Shown here one piece after another: positions 6,887 through 13,798 of a stretch of DNA of 13,798 nucleotides (position 1 is its first letter; each line of letters begins with the position of its first letter). Under the pieces are notes generated by a model. It saw only the letters and a list, made by a program, of their open reading frames with translations, did not search any database and was not told the origin of the DNA. The DNA lies in NCBI GenBank assembly GCA_007127385.1, contig SKZM01000189.1, positions 1 to 13,798 on the forward strand, written 5' to 3'. A program made the position numbers and the translations under genes. The DNA is from Methanosalsum sp. GTDB taxonomy: Archaea > Halobacteriota > Methanosarcinia > Methanosarcinales > Methanosarcinaceae.

Positions 6887-7743
6887 TGCGTTTGAACCCA
6901 AAAATCTCTGAAAAAATTGCATTTGCTCTCATAGGAGTTTCCATCAGCATTGTGATTTTTGCTGTGACTGTTATTCTTTATTACATTATATCCAATGGTT
7001 ACAGTGCAATCAGCTGGAGCTTTTTGACTGAAATGCCCAGAAGCAGGATGACCGAAGGTGGAATATTCCCTGCGATTGTAGGCACCATTACACTCATAAT
7101 CGGTTCAATGCTGGCGGCCCTGCCTCTGGGAATACTGGCTGCAGTGTATCTTAATGAATATTCGAAACCAGGCCGATTTAAATGGACCGTAGAGATGGCA
7201 ATAAATAATCTAGCAGGTACGCCTTCCGTAGTTTTTGGATTATTTGGGCTGGCACTGTTTGTAAGGTATTTTGGTTTTGGTCCGTCGGTGATTGCGGCAT
7301 CATTGACATTGGCTATACTTGTAATACCTGTGATTATACGTTCGAGCCAGGAAGCATTGTTAGCAGTTCCAATGGAATACAGGCAAGCATCTCTTGCTCT
7401 TGGTATTACTCAATGGCAGACTGTTAAGAACATAGTTTTACCCGCAGCACTGCCTGGTATAGTTACTGGATCAATATTGAGCATAGGAAGGGTTGCAGGA
7501 GAAACTGCTCCGATCCTGTTCACAGGTGCAGCTTATTTCCTTCCCCGTGTTCCCAGTTCAATATTTGATCAATTCATGGCACTTCCCTATCACTTATATG
7601 TGCTGGCAACATCCGGCCTTGATATAACCGGGACAAGACATATTCAGTATGGCACAGCAATGGTCCTGTTGCTTATAGTTCTTGGAGTGAATTCCATTGC
7701 TATCCTTATTAGAAGGCATTACAGGAAGAAACTGAGATTATAA
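6886..7743 (+). CDS. pstA: Phosphate ABC transporter permease PstA
   Basis: Second channel-forming membrane subunit, 285 residues, with about six membrane segments (near 13-35, 62-90, 112-130, 134-153, 186-205 and 257-276). The EAA coupling loop is YRQASLALGITQWQTVKNIV at 165-184, followed by LPAALPGI, and the GRVAGETAPILFTGAA stretch at 201-216 is characteristic of PstA. GGAGG (6874-6878) inside the end of pstC serves as ribosome site, and the start codon shares a base with the pstC stop. It ends in TAA, 36 bp before pstB; that gap contains a weak AAAAC-AGGC-GTTTT hairpin. Confidence 0.96.
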   Translation: MRLNPKISEKIAFALIGVSISIVIFAVTVILYYIISNGYSAISWSFLTEMPRSRMTEGGIFPAIVGTITLIIGSMLAALPLGILAAVYLNEYSKPGRFKWTVEMAINNLAGTPSVVFGLFGLALFVRYFGFGPSVIAASLTLAILVIPVIIRSSQEALLAVPMEYRQASLALGITQWQTVKNIVLPAALPGIVTGSILSIGRVAGETAPILFTGAAYFLPRVPSSIFDQFMALPYHLYVLATSGLDITGTRHIQYGTAMVLLLIVLGVNSIAILIRRHYRKKLRL

Positions 7744-7779
7744 ATTGTTAAAAACAGGCGTTTTATCTGAGGTAAAGCA

Positions 7780-8559
7780 ATGACTGAAAAACTGATTAAA
7801 GATTCTGATATAGCGATTCAGATAAATGATCTGAATCTCTGGTATGGTACCACCCATGCACTAAAAGACATTTCAATTGATATTCCCAGGAACAAAGTAA
7901 CGTCTCTGATTGGTCCGTCAGGATGTGGTAAATCCACATTCATCAGATGCCTTAATAGGATGAATGATCTGATACGCTCATGTCGGATTGAGGGTGAAGT
8001 GCTTGTCGATGGCGAGAACATATATGATGATAACGTTGATGTTGTAGAGCTTAGAAAAAGAGTTGGGATGGTATTTCAAAAACCCAATCCTTTTCCTATG
8101 TCGATTGCTGACAACATATCTTATGGTCCCCGGATACATGGGGAAAAAGATAAAAAGAGACTGGAATCTATAACTGAAGAAGCGCTCAGTTCAGCAGCTC
8201 TGTGGGATGAGGTATCTGATCGTTTAAGTAAATCAGCTCTGGATCTAAGTGGCGGCCAGCAGCAGAGATTATGTATAGCCCGTACACTTGCGGTAAAACC
8301 TGAAATAATACTCTTCGATGAACCCTGCAGTGCCCTTGACCCGATATCAACAGCCAAGATCGAAGAATTGATAATGGATTTAAAAAATGAGTACACTATA
8401 GTTATAGTGACTCATAACATGCAGCAAGCTGCAAGGATATCTGATTACACTGCTTATTTCCTGCTGGGAGAATTGATCGAGTACGGAGATACTGAACAGA
8501 TTTTTGAGAATCCGCAGGAAAAGAGTACAGAAGATTATATTACCGGAAGATTTGGGTGA
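7780..8559 (+). CDS. pstB: Phosphate ABC transporter ATP-binding protein PstB
   Basis: Cytoplasmic ATPase that powers phosphate uptake through PstC/PstA. At 259 residues it is normal for PstB. The full motif set is present: Walker [10 protein letters not shown] at 45-53, Q-loop Gln100 in [11 protein letters not shown], signature LSGGQ at 156-160, Walker B IILFDE at 176-181, D-loop SALDP, and switch His212 in [22 protein letters not shown] after the Q-loop is diagnostic for PstB. GAGGT lies just before ATG 7780. Its last codons contain the GGTGAT ribosome site of phoU, which begins 4 bp after the stop. Confidence 0.97.
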   Translation: MTEKLIKDSDIAIQINDLNLWYGTTHALKDISIDIPRNKVTSLIGPSGCGKSTFIRCLNRMNDLIRSCRIEGEVLVDGENIYDDNVDVVELRKRVGMVFQKPNPFPMSIADNISYGPRIHGEKDKKRLESITEEALSSAALWDEVSDRLSKSALDLSGGQQQRLCIARTLAVKPEIILFDEPCSALDPISTAKIEELIMDLKNEYTIVIVTHNMQQAARISDYTAYFLLGELIEYGDTEQIFENPQEKSTEDYITGRFG

Positions 8560-8563
8560 TCGA

Positions 8564-9214
8564 ATGGTGAGAGAAAGATATGAAAAAGAACTTTTTTATT
8601 TGAAACAGAATATTGTTGATATGGGGGATATTTCCTGCCAGATTATACAGAATGGAATGAAGGCCTTTATAGATCTTGATCATGAGCTTGCCAGGACCAC
8701 CATTGAAATGGATGATCTGGTTGATGAAAAAGAGGTTGAGGTTGAACGCTCAGCTTTCAGACTAATTGCCCTGCAGCAGCCAATGGCGGGTGATCTGAGA
8801 TTTATAACTTCATGTATCAAGATGTCTCTGGATCTTGAAAGGATGAGTGATCTTGCAGTCAATATAGCACAGCTTGTTGAAAGAATCGAGAATGGTCATA
8901 TTAAACCACTGGTTGATACAAAAAAGATGGGGGATATAGCTGTTTCTATGCTCAGGGACTCAATAAGGGCATTTGAAACTTCAGATGTTGAACTTGCTAA
9001 AAGGACTGCAAAAGAGGATGATAAGATCGATAGGTTGTTCTATTCTGTGTGGATGGAACTTATAGAGATGATGGCAGAAGATCAGAGCATAATCATCAAT
9101 GCATCAAATCTTCTTTTTGTCATAAGGTACCTTGAACGAATTGGGGACCATGCATGCAACATATGCCAGAGTGTTATATATATGGTCAATGGTGAAAGAG
9201 TGGAACTTAACTGA
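8564..9214 (+). CDS. phoU: Phosphate transport accessory/regulatory protein PhoU
   Basis: Cytoplasmic helical protein that modulates the Pst transporter and phosphate signalling in bacteria; the archaeal partner is less clear because the bacterial sensor PhoR is generally missing. It is 216 residues made of two repeated three-helix PhoU domains. The E/DxxxD-type metal-binding motifs are seen twice: LERMSDLAVN at 91-100 and LERIGDHACN at 190-199, each paired with an upstream acidic stretch (EMDDLVDEKE at 48-57; KEDDKID at 150-156). ATG 8564 is chosen over the in-frame upstream extension because MVRERYEKEL matches the family N-terminus and GGGTGAT lies 5-10 nt upstream. It closes the pst operon and is followed by a T6 run. 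Confidence 0.95.
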   Translation: MVRERYEKELFYLKQNIVDMGDISCQIIQNGMKAFIDLDHELARTTIEMDDLVDEKEVEVERSAFRLIALQQPMAGDLRFITSCIKMSLDLERMSDLAVNIAQLVERIENGHIKPLVDTKKMGDIAVSMLRDSIRAFETSDVELAKRTAKEDDKIDRLFYSVWMELIEMMAEDQSIIINASNLLFVIRYLERIGDHACNICQSVIYMVNGERVELN

Positions 9215-9220
9215 ATCCTC

Positions 9221-9234
9221 TTTTTTATAAATAA
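9221..9234 (+). promoter_or_regulatory. T-run terminator merging into a TATA box for ccmA
   Basis: T6 at 9221-9226 directly after phoU is a plausible archaeal oligo-T terminator and runs straight into TTATAAATA (9225-9233), a good TATA box. A start about 25 bp downstream would fall near 9254-9257, just before ATG 9259, so ccmA may be leaderless or nearly so; the AAGGT at 9241-9245 would then lie outside the mRNA. Inferred from spacing. Confidence 0.45.
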
Positions 9235-9258
9235 GATGAGAAGGTAAGATACATTAAG

Positions 9259-9972
9259 ATGAATTCTATCGTATCCGTAAAAGGGCTGCATAAGACCTTT
9301 GGTGGAAGGCCAGTCTTAAGTAACATCAATATGGAAGTGTCCAGCGGGGAATTTGTCGTTATATTTGGTCCAAATGGTGCTGGAAAGACCACTCTGATCA
9401 AGACAATAGCAACACTCACACAACCCACAAAAGGTATTGTTTCTATAGAAGGGCGTGAAGCACATAAGCATTCAGTGGATGTCCGAAGGTCAATTGGTCT
9501 TGTATCCCATGATACATTTCTTTATGATAGCCTTACAGCTGAGGAGAATCTACTGTTCTATGGTAGAATGTTTGGAGTTGATGAAGAGTTACTCAAGAAC
9601 AGGGTTAACCAGCTTATCAGTGATTCAGGTCTTGATATGCGTATGCGGGATAGAGTAGCAACCTTCTCAAAGGGAATGAAACAGAGACTTTCAATCGCAA
9701 GGGCACTTATTCATAGTCCCTGCGTTCTTCTTCTTGATGAACCATATTCTGGTCTTGACCCTGAAGCTACAGAAATATTCAACAATTTTGTAATAAGAGA
9801 TAAGGATATCAGGGTAAAGATCATGGCATCCCATAATATTGAGAATGGTTTTAAATTATGCACCCGGGCTGTAATAGTTCAAAATGGAAAAATAGTATTT
9901 AACCGCCAGAAATCGGATATAGGCGATGCTGAAGATTTTGAACTGATATACAGAGAAATTTTAGGTTTTTGA
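9259..9972 (+). CDS. ccmA: Heme exporter-type ABC ATPase CcmA
   Basis: ATP-binding subunit that acts with CcmB and CcmC in cytochrome c maturation system I, where ATP hydrolysis releases holo-CcmE (heme chaperone) from the membrane complex. It is 237 residues. Visible are Walker A GPNGAGKTT at 37-45, signature FSKGMKQR at 137-144 (the KGM form rather than SGG), Walker B VLLLDEP at 156-162, D-loop SGLDP and switch His192. The Q-loop position reads LVSHDTFLYDSLTAEENL, so the usual Gln is not obvious. Assignment rests on the downstream ccmB and ccmC genes; alone it could pass for another ABC-2-type exporter ATPase. It begins 44 bp after phoU and probably starts a new transcript. Confidence 0.85.
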   Translation: MNSIVSVKGLHKTFGGRPVLSNINMEVSSGEFVVIFGPNGAGKTTLIKTIATLTQPTKGIVSIEGREAHKHSVDVRRSIGLVSHDTFLYDSLTAEENLLFYGRMFGVDEELLKNRVNQLISDSGLDMRMRDRVATFSKGMKQRLSIARALIHSPCVLLLDEPYSGLDPEATEIFNNFVIRDKDIRVKIMASHNIENGFKLCTRAVIVQNGKIVFNRQKSDIGDAEDFELIYREILGF

Positions 9973-10005
9973 TTGTGATACTGAATATGTTCTGGAGTAG
10001 CTTTT

Positions 10006-10680
10006 ATGCTAAAAAGTTTTCATATTGCCATTAAAGATCTGAGGACCGAATTTCGCACAAAGCAGATGCTCAATTCCATGATAGTATTTTCATTGATTGT
10101 CATTGTGATATTTGGTATTTCTTTTAGTGATGTTGCAGGAGACATGGAAGTTATTGAACAACTGGCACCTGGAATTTTGTGGATATCATTTGCATTCGTT
10201 GCAACTATCGGGATATCCCGTTCCTTTTCAGATGAGATAAAAAACAGGTGTATTGATGGACTGAGAATGTGTCCTGTAGATACAGGTGCTATTTATACAG
10301 GCAAAATGCTCTCTACAATAATGCTTCTTTTTATTGTTGAGATGCTGGTCATTCCCCTGTTTTCAGTCATGTTTAACTATACTATACAGGGAGTGCCTGA
10401 GCTTGTTTTGATCATTTTTCTGGGAACTGCCGGTATTGTCTGTGTTGGCCTTCTTCTGTCTGCTATTACAATTAACAGTCGAAGTGGTGAACTGCTGCTG
10501 CCTGTGTTACTATTTCCACTAATAATCCCTGTGATAATCCCCGCTGTTATATCTACAGGTAAGATACTTGCAGGAGGTTCAATCTCAGATATTATTGATG
10601 AATTGAGGCTTCTTGGAGTATATGTAATAATATTCTATGTAATATCCAGAATTCTGTTTGAATATACGATTCAGGAATGA
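10006..10680 (+). CDS. ccmB: Heme exporter membrane protein CcmB
   Basis: Integral membrane partner of CcmA in the cytochrome c maturation ABC complex. It is 224 residues with six likely membrane segments (near 23-40, 56-72, 103-122, 133-153, 163-183 and 203-219). Family marks are the N-terminal KDLRTEFRTKQ amphipathic segment, SRSFSDEIKNRCIDGL at 71-86 after the second segment, and the RSGELLLPVLLFPLIIPVII region at 159-178. ATG 10006 has GGAG (9994-9997) 8 nt upstream. It lies 33 bp after ccmA, so the two are probably cotranscribed. It ends in TGA, 75 bp before ccmC. Confidence 0.88.
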   Translation: MLKSFHIAIKDLRTEFRTKQMLNSMIVFSLIVIVIFGISFSDVAGDMEVIEQLAPGILWISFAFVATIGISRSFSDEIKNRCIDGLRMCPVDTGAIYTGKMLSTIMLLFIVEMLVIPLFSVMFNYTIQGVPELVLIIFLGTAGIVCVGLLLSAITINSRSGELLLPVLLFPLIIPVIIPAVISTGKILAGGSISDIIDELRLLGVYVIIFYVISRILFEYTIQE

Positions 10681-10724
10681 CCAGTTAGCAGAAAGCTTAT
10701 TAATCAATATGACCGTGATAGCAC

Positions 10725-10745
10725 AAAAATATATCATTCAAAGGT
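10725..10745 (+). promoter_or_regulatory. Possible internal promoter / ribosome site of ccmC
   Basis: The 75-bp ccmB-ccmC gap holds AAAAATATAT (10725-10734), centred about 26 bp before ATG 10756, so transcription starting there would be nearly leaderless. It also has AAGGT (10741-10745) 10 nt before the ATG, usable if ccmC is read from the ccmAB transcript. Either or both may apply. Confidence 0.35.
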
Positions 10746-10755
10746 TCACTATCAA

Positions 10756-11475
10756 ATGAGTTATATGAAGTCAAATATCCAGAGAATACTGCTGCCTTTA
10801 ATGCTGTTATCAATGATCGGCTTAATTGCTATGGTTTTTTATTATTCTCCTTCAATGTATGATGATGCAGGTCAGTTGCTGGATAAAAGTTTCAATATTT
10901 TTTTCATTCATCTACCTATTGCAATAGTTTCTTATATTTCATTCATGATTGTGTTTATTTCAAGCATACTGTATCTGTCGACTTCCTGTAAAAAGTGGGA
11001 TCATCTGGCAGTATCTGCAGCTGAGGTAGGTGTTCTGTTCGCTTTCCTGGTACTTGCTACAGGGTCCATATGGGCAAGGGCTGCATGGGGATGGTACTGG
11101 GTATGGGAACCGAGGCTCACCACATCACTTGTATTGTTTTTAGTTTATATTGCATATCTTACTGTCAGACAATCCATAGATGAAAGTGATAAAAGTGCAC
11201 GCCTATCAGCTATTTTTGGCATCGTTGGGTTTATATCAGTCCCACTCAGTTTCCTTTCAATAAGATTATGGAGATCTGTCCATCCTGTAATGTTTGGTGA
11301 TACATTCTATGGGACAGCTGGTGGAGGTCTGGAGGGTACTTCAATCATAATTACACTTCTGATCAGTTTTGCTGCCTTTTTGCTGTTATTTGCAGGTATT
11401 TTGTTGTACAGATATGAAATTGAACAAATGAAGGATGAGATATACGACCTCAAGTCTGATCTTGAAATGACATGA
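10756..11475 (+). CDS. ccmC: Cytochrome c maturation protein CcmC (heme-handling protein)
   Basis: Membrane protein of the heme-handling family that presents heme to the chaperone CcmE outside the membrane. It is 239 residues with about six membrane segments. The tryptophan-rich WWD-type heme-binding signature is WGWYWVWEPRLT at 111-122 (Glu in place of the usual Asp). Two candidate heme-ligand histidines flank it: His52 in FFIHLPIA and His176 in RSVHPVMF, matching the ligand positions known in bacterial CcmC. The last 20 residues are charged and could form a short helix or coil in the cytoplasm. No ccmD, ccmE, ccmF or ccmH follows, so those functions must be encoded elsewhere or replaced. 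Confidence 0.92.
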   Translation: MSYMKSNIQRILLPLMLLSMIGLIAMVFYYSPSMYDDAGQLLDKSFNIFFIHLPIAIVSYISFMIVFISSILYLSTSCKKWDHLAVSAAEVGVLFAFLVLATGSIWARAAWGWYWVWEPRLTTSLVLFLVYIAYLTVRQSIDESDKSARLSAIFGIVGFISVPLSFLSIRLWRSVHPVMFGDTFYGTAGGGLEGTSIIITLLISFAAFLLLFAGILLYRYEIEQMKDEIYDLKSDLEMT

Positions 11476-11538
11476 TCCCGGAATTTGAAGAATTGTTGAT
11501 TGGCATATTTGAATTAATACAAATTTTAGCGTGTATAT

Positions 11539-13798
11539 ATGACAACGGTTGTAATCACTGAGAAGAACAGGGCTGCTGAGCAGATAGCCAGTATACTAAG
11601 CAATGGAAAATATAAGCGTATCAGGATTGAGAGTATTCCTGTTTATGAATTTAGTTCCAGAAACCGATCATGGAAGATCATGGGGATGGCAGGACATATT
11701 ATGGGCTATGATTACCCTTCTGCCTACAAAGACTGGAGAGCTGTTGATCCCGGGACCTTACTGGATATAGAACCTGAAAGAAAGATATTAAAGGAGGAAT
11801 ATGCCAATGCTATCAGAAAACTTGCAAACGAAGCTTCAGAGATAATCCTTGCCTGTGACTATGACCGGGAAGGTGAAAATATAGGCTTTGAAGCTAAGTA
11901 TATTGCCTCAAAGGTGTCAGATGTTCCTTTTAAGAGGGCAAAGTTTTCTTCACTTTCTCCGGAAGAGATCAACAGAGCTTTTAACTCACTTGTTGAACCT
12001 GATGAAAATATGGCAATGGCTGCTGAAGCACGCCAGATTCTGGATTTGAAAATGGGAGTTGCATTTACCCGTTTTATAACACTTTCTGTAAGGGAGCATA
12101 TAAGGACAAAAAAGATACTTTCAGTTGGTCCCTGCCAGAGTCCAACATGTGGCTTTGTTTATGAAAGGGAGCGCACCATCAGAGATTTCAAACCCACTGA
12201 TTTCTGGAAGATTGAAGCTCTCTTTAATTCAGGAGAAATGAATTTTTCAGGATCTTACAGGAAAGGAAAGATCTTTAGCAAAGATGAAGCATTGAGTGTC
12301 TATAGGAAGATCAAAGACTGCAGTAATGGATCAATATTTGAAAAGAATGTAAAGGAATCTTCTGTTAATCCCCCAAACCCGCTTAATACAAATGAACTTC
12401 TCAAAAGAGGATCCAATTTTCTGGGAATCAGTCCTGAAAACACGCTGAAGATAGCTGAGGATCTGTATCTTGCAGGATTTATCAGTTATCCCAGAACAGA
12501 AACAAATAAGTACAGCAAAGATTTCAAGTTCGCGGAAATTATTAATGAGTTCAGGAATGGACATTACAATGATTGTGTATCACTTCTTCCCGGTGAGCTC
12601 CATCCTAAAAACGGAAAGAAAGATTCTCATGACCATCCTCCGATATATCCAATAAAGTCCGCATCAAAGAAAGATATTACGAAACTGTCTGAGAATCCTG
12701 ATTACTGGAGTATATACGATCTTATTGTGCGCCATTTTTTTGCAAATCTTATGCCTCCGGCAATTTTTGAAAAAACTCATGTAGCTGTTCTTGTAAAGGA
12801 TGAGATATTTGATTCAAAAGGTTCTGTCATGAAGAATGCTGGATGGATGCAGGTATATCCCTTTGAGAAAAGCAGTGATAAACTGCTACCCCGGCTTGAA
12901 ATAGGTGATGATGTAAATATTGAGGAGATCTCATGCAATATGTCCCAGACCACTCCTCCAAAAAAGCTGACCGAAGCTGAACTTCTGACACTGATGGATC
13001 ATAATGGAATTGGGACAAAGGCAACAGCTTCTGGACATATAGAAACCAATAAGAAAAGAGGCTATTTTGAAAATAGGGGTAAGACCGTATCTATTATGGA
13101 CCGGGGTTTTGTTTTAATGGATGCCTTAAATGAATCCGTTCCCTCTGTAATTAAACCGGAAGTACGTGCACGTATTGAATCACTCATACAGGATGTTGAA
13201 TCAGGGAATACGGATATTGATTCTGCTATTCTTGAAGGGACGGCTCTGATTAAAGAGATGTACTCTTGTCTTCTTGAAGGTAAAGACAGGCTGGCAAGAA
13301 AGGTAGTTGCAGCCATATCTGATGAAACTGCACAGGAAGACAAAAAAAATTTCATAGGATATTGTTCCCAGTGTAACAGAATATTGAAAATAATTAAGAC
13401 AGATAATGGAAGGTTTGTAGGTTGTACCGGCTATCCTCAATGCAAAAATACATATCCTCTTCCTAAAAAGGGTGCACTGTCAATTCTTAGAAGCAGTGAA
13501 TGCAGGAGGGGAGGTTCTGCAGTTATAAAAGTTGGTAAAAAATACCACTGGTCAGTTGGTATTGGGCCATGTTTTACATGTGAGTTTGAAAAAGAGTGCT
13601 TTCCTCCTGAAATTATAGGAGACTGTCCTAAATGTGATGGGAGCATGTTTGTGATACAGACGGAAAAGTCACGTTTTCTTGGGTGTACTAAGAGATGTGG
13701 TTATACTCAATCTCTGCCGGATAAAGGCAGGCTCACCATAACTGAAGATAAATGCGGGGATTGTGGATGGAATATCCTCAGAGTTAAAGAAATGAAAA
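11539..13798 (+). CDS. topA: Type IA DNA topoisomerase (archaeal TopA), 3'-truncated by window edge
   Basis: Relaxes or decatenates DNA by cutting one strand. 753 codons are visible with no stop before the window end. The N-terminal TOPRIM domain has Glu8 (VVITEKNRAAEQIA) and the metal-binding DYDREGE at 107-113. The catalytic tyrosine is Tyr317 in FISYPRTET. The core ends in the LMDHNGIGTKATASGHIE region with PxxLTEAELL before it. The C-terminus has zinc ribbons: Cys609/612/629/635, a degenerate group with Cys678/681/687, Cys696/699/716/720, and the start of another at Cys739/742, cut by the edge. ATG 11539 begins the TOPRIM domain correctly but has no Shine-Dalgarno; AT-rich DNA (11504-11519) about 25 bp upstream suggests a leaderless transcript. 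It lies 63 bp after ccmC. Bacterial topo I versus topo III naming is arbitrary for archaeal members. Confidence 0.95.
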   Translation, partial: MTTVVITEKNRAAEQIASILSNGKYKRIRIESIPVYEFSSRNRSWKIMGMAGHIMGYDYPSAYKDWRAVDPGTLLDIEPERKILKEEYANAIRKLANEASEIILACDYDREGENIGFEAKYIASKVSDVPFKRAKFSSLSPEEINRAFNSLVEPDENMAMAAEARQILDLKMGVAFTRFITLSVREHIRTKKILSVGPCQSPTCGFVYERERTIRDFKPTDFWKIEALFNSGEMNFSGSYRKGKIFSKDEALSVYRKIKDCSNGSIFEKNVKESSVNPPNPLNTNELLKRGSNFLGISPENTLKIAEDLYLAGFISYPRTETNKYSKDFKFAEIINEFRNGHYNDCVSLLPGELHPKNGKKDSHDHPPIYPIKSASKKDITKLSENPDYWSIYDLIVRHFFANLMPPAIFEKTHVAVLVKDEIFDSKGSVMKNAGWMQVYPFEKSSDKLLPRLEIGDDVNIEEISCNMSQTTPPKKLTEAELLTLMDHNGIGTKATASGHIETNKKRGYFENRGKTVSIMDRGFVLMDALNESVPSVIKPEVRARIESLIQDVESGNTDIDSAILEGTALIKEMYSCLLEGKDRLARKVVAAISDETAQEDKKNFIGYCSQCNRILKIIKTDNGRFVGCTGYPQCKNTYPLPKKGALSILRSSECRRGGSAVIKVGKKYHWSVGIGPCFTCEFEKECFPPEIIGDCPKCDGSMFVIQTEKSRFLGCTKRCGYTQSLPDKGRLTITEDKCGDCGWNILRVKEMK

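Noticed and set aside
8504..8563. Upstream extension of phoU overlapping the end of pstB
   Set aside because: ATG 8564 gives the family N-terminus MVRERYEKEL with a GGTGAT ribosome site; the extension encodes residues unlike PhoU.
12331..13646. Several 60-100 codon ORFs, mostly on the minus strand, inside the topoisomerase gene
   Set aside because: The + strand frame from 11539 is open throughout with all type IA topoisomerase motifs; the others are shadow frames with no recognisable domains.

Overview
The window reads as chromosomal DNA from a methanogenic archaeon, most likely a member of the Methanosarcinaceae. The evidence is a diphthamide-type EF-2, an archaeal EF-1alpha and S10 in the archaeal 'str' order, a tRNA with no encoded CCA, a geranylgeranyl-reductase-family flavoprotein, AT-rich TATA-type promoters and GGAGG/GGTGAT ribosome binding sites. 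A cytochrome c maturation (Ccm) system fits the cytochrome-containing methanogens. All twelve complete or 3'-complete larger genes end in TGA or TAA and none in TAG, as expected where TAG is kept for pyrrolysine. Genus and species cannot be fixed from the sequence alone. All recognised genes lie on the + strand.

Layout. (1) 1-3222 is translation machinery: the 3' two thirds of EF-2, complete EF-1alpha and ribosomal protein S10, followed by a 12-bp stem hairpin and a T-run. (2) 3223-3617 has no conventional gene but is not featureless. It holds a tandem 9-bp repeat around a TATA-like box, then an 11-codon ORF with a near-ideal ribosome binding site enclosed by a perfect 10-bp inverted repeat, then two tandem TATA-like boxes. 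(3) 3618-3689 is tRNA-Arg(CCG), closely followed by a geranylgeranyl-reductase-family FAD enzyme. (4) 5087-9214 is a complete high-affinity phosphate system, pstS-pstC-pstA-pstB-phoU, preceded by a 28-bp near-perfect palindrome at the expected promoter position. (5) 9259-11475 is ccmA-ccmB-ccmC, the heme-handling part of cytochrome c maturation system I, without ccmD, E, F or H nearby. (6) 11539 to the window end is a type IA DNA topoisomerase with C-terminal zinc ribbons, cut off by the window edge.

How the genes work together. EF-2, EF-1alpha and S10 act at the ribosome. PstS captures phosphate outside the membrane, PstC/PstA form the channel, PstB powers it, and PhoU is the accessory regulator. 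CcmA/CcmB/CcmC would handle heme at the membrane for attachment to apocytochromes c; the remaining assembly factors must be encoded elsewhere. Apart from the 3.2-3.6 kb intergenic region and the pst promoter palindrome, the window is conserved core genome. I found no CRISPR array, insertion sequence, prophage or clear defence system. The best candidate for something undescribed is the small ORF/stem element at 3419-3535.
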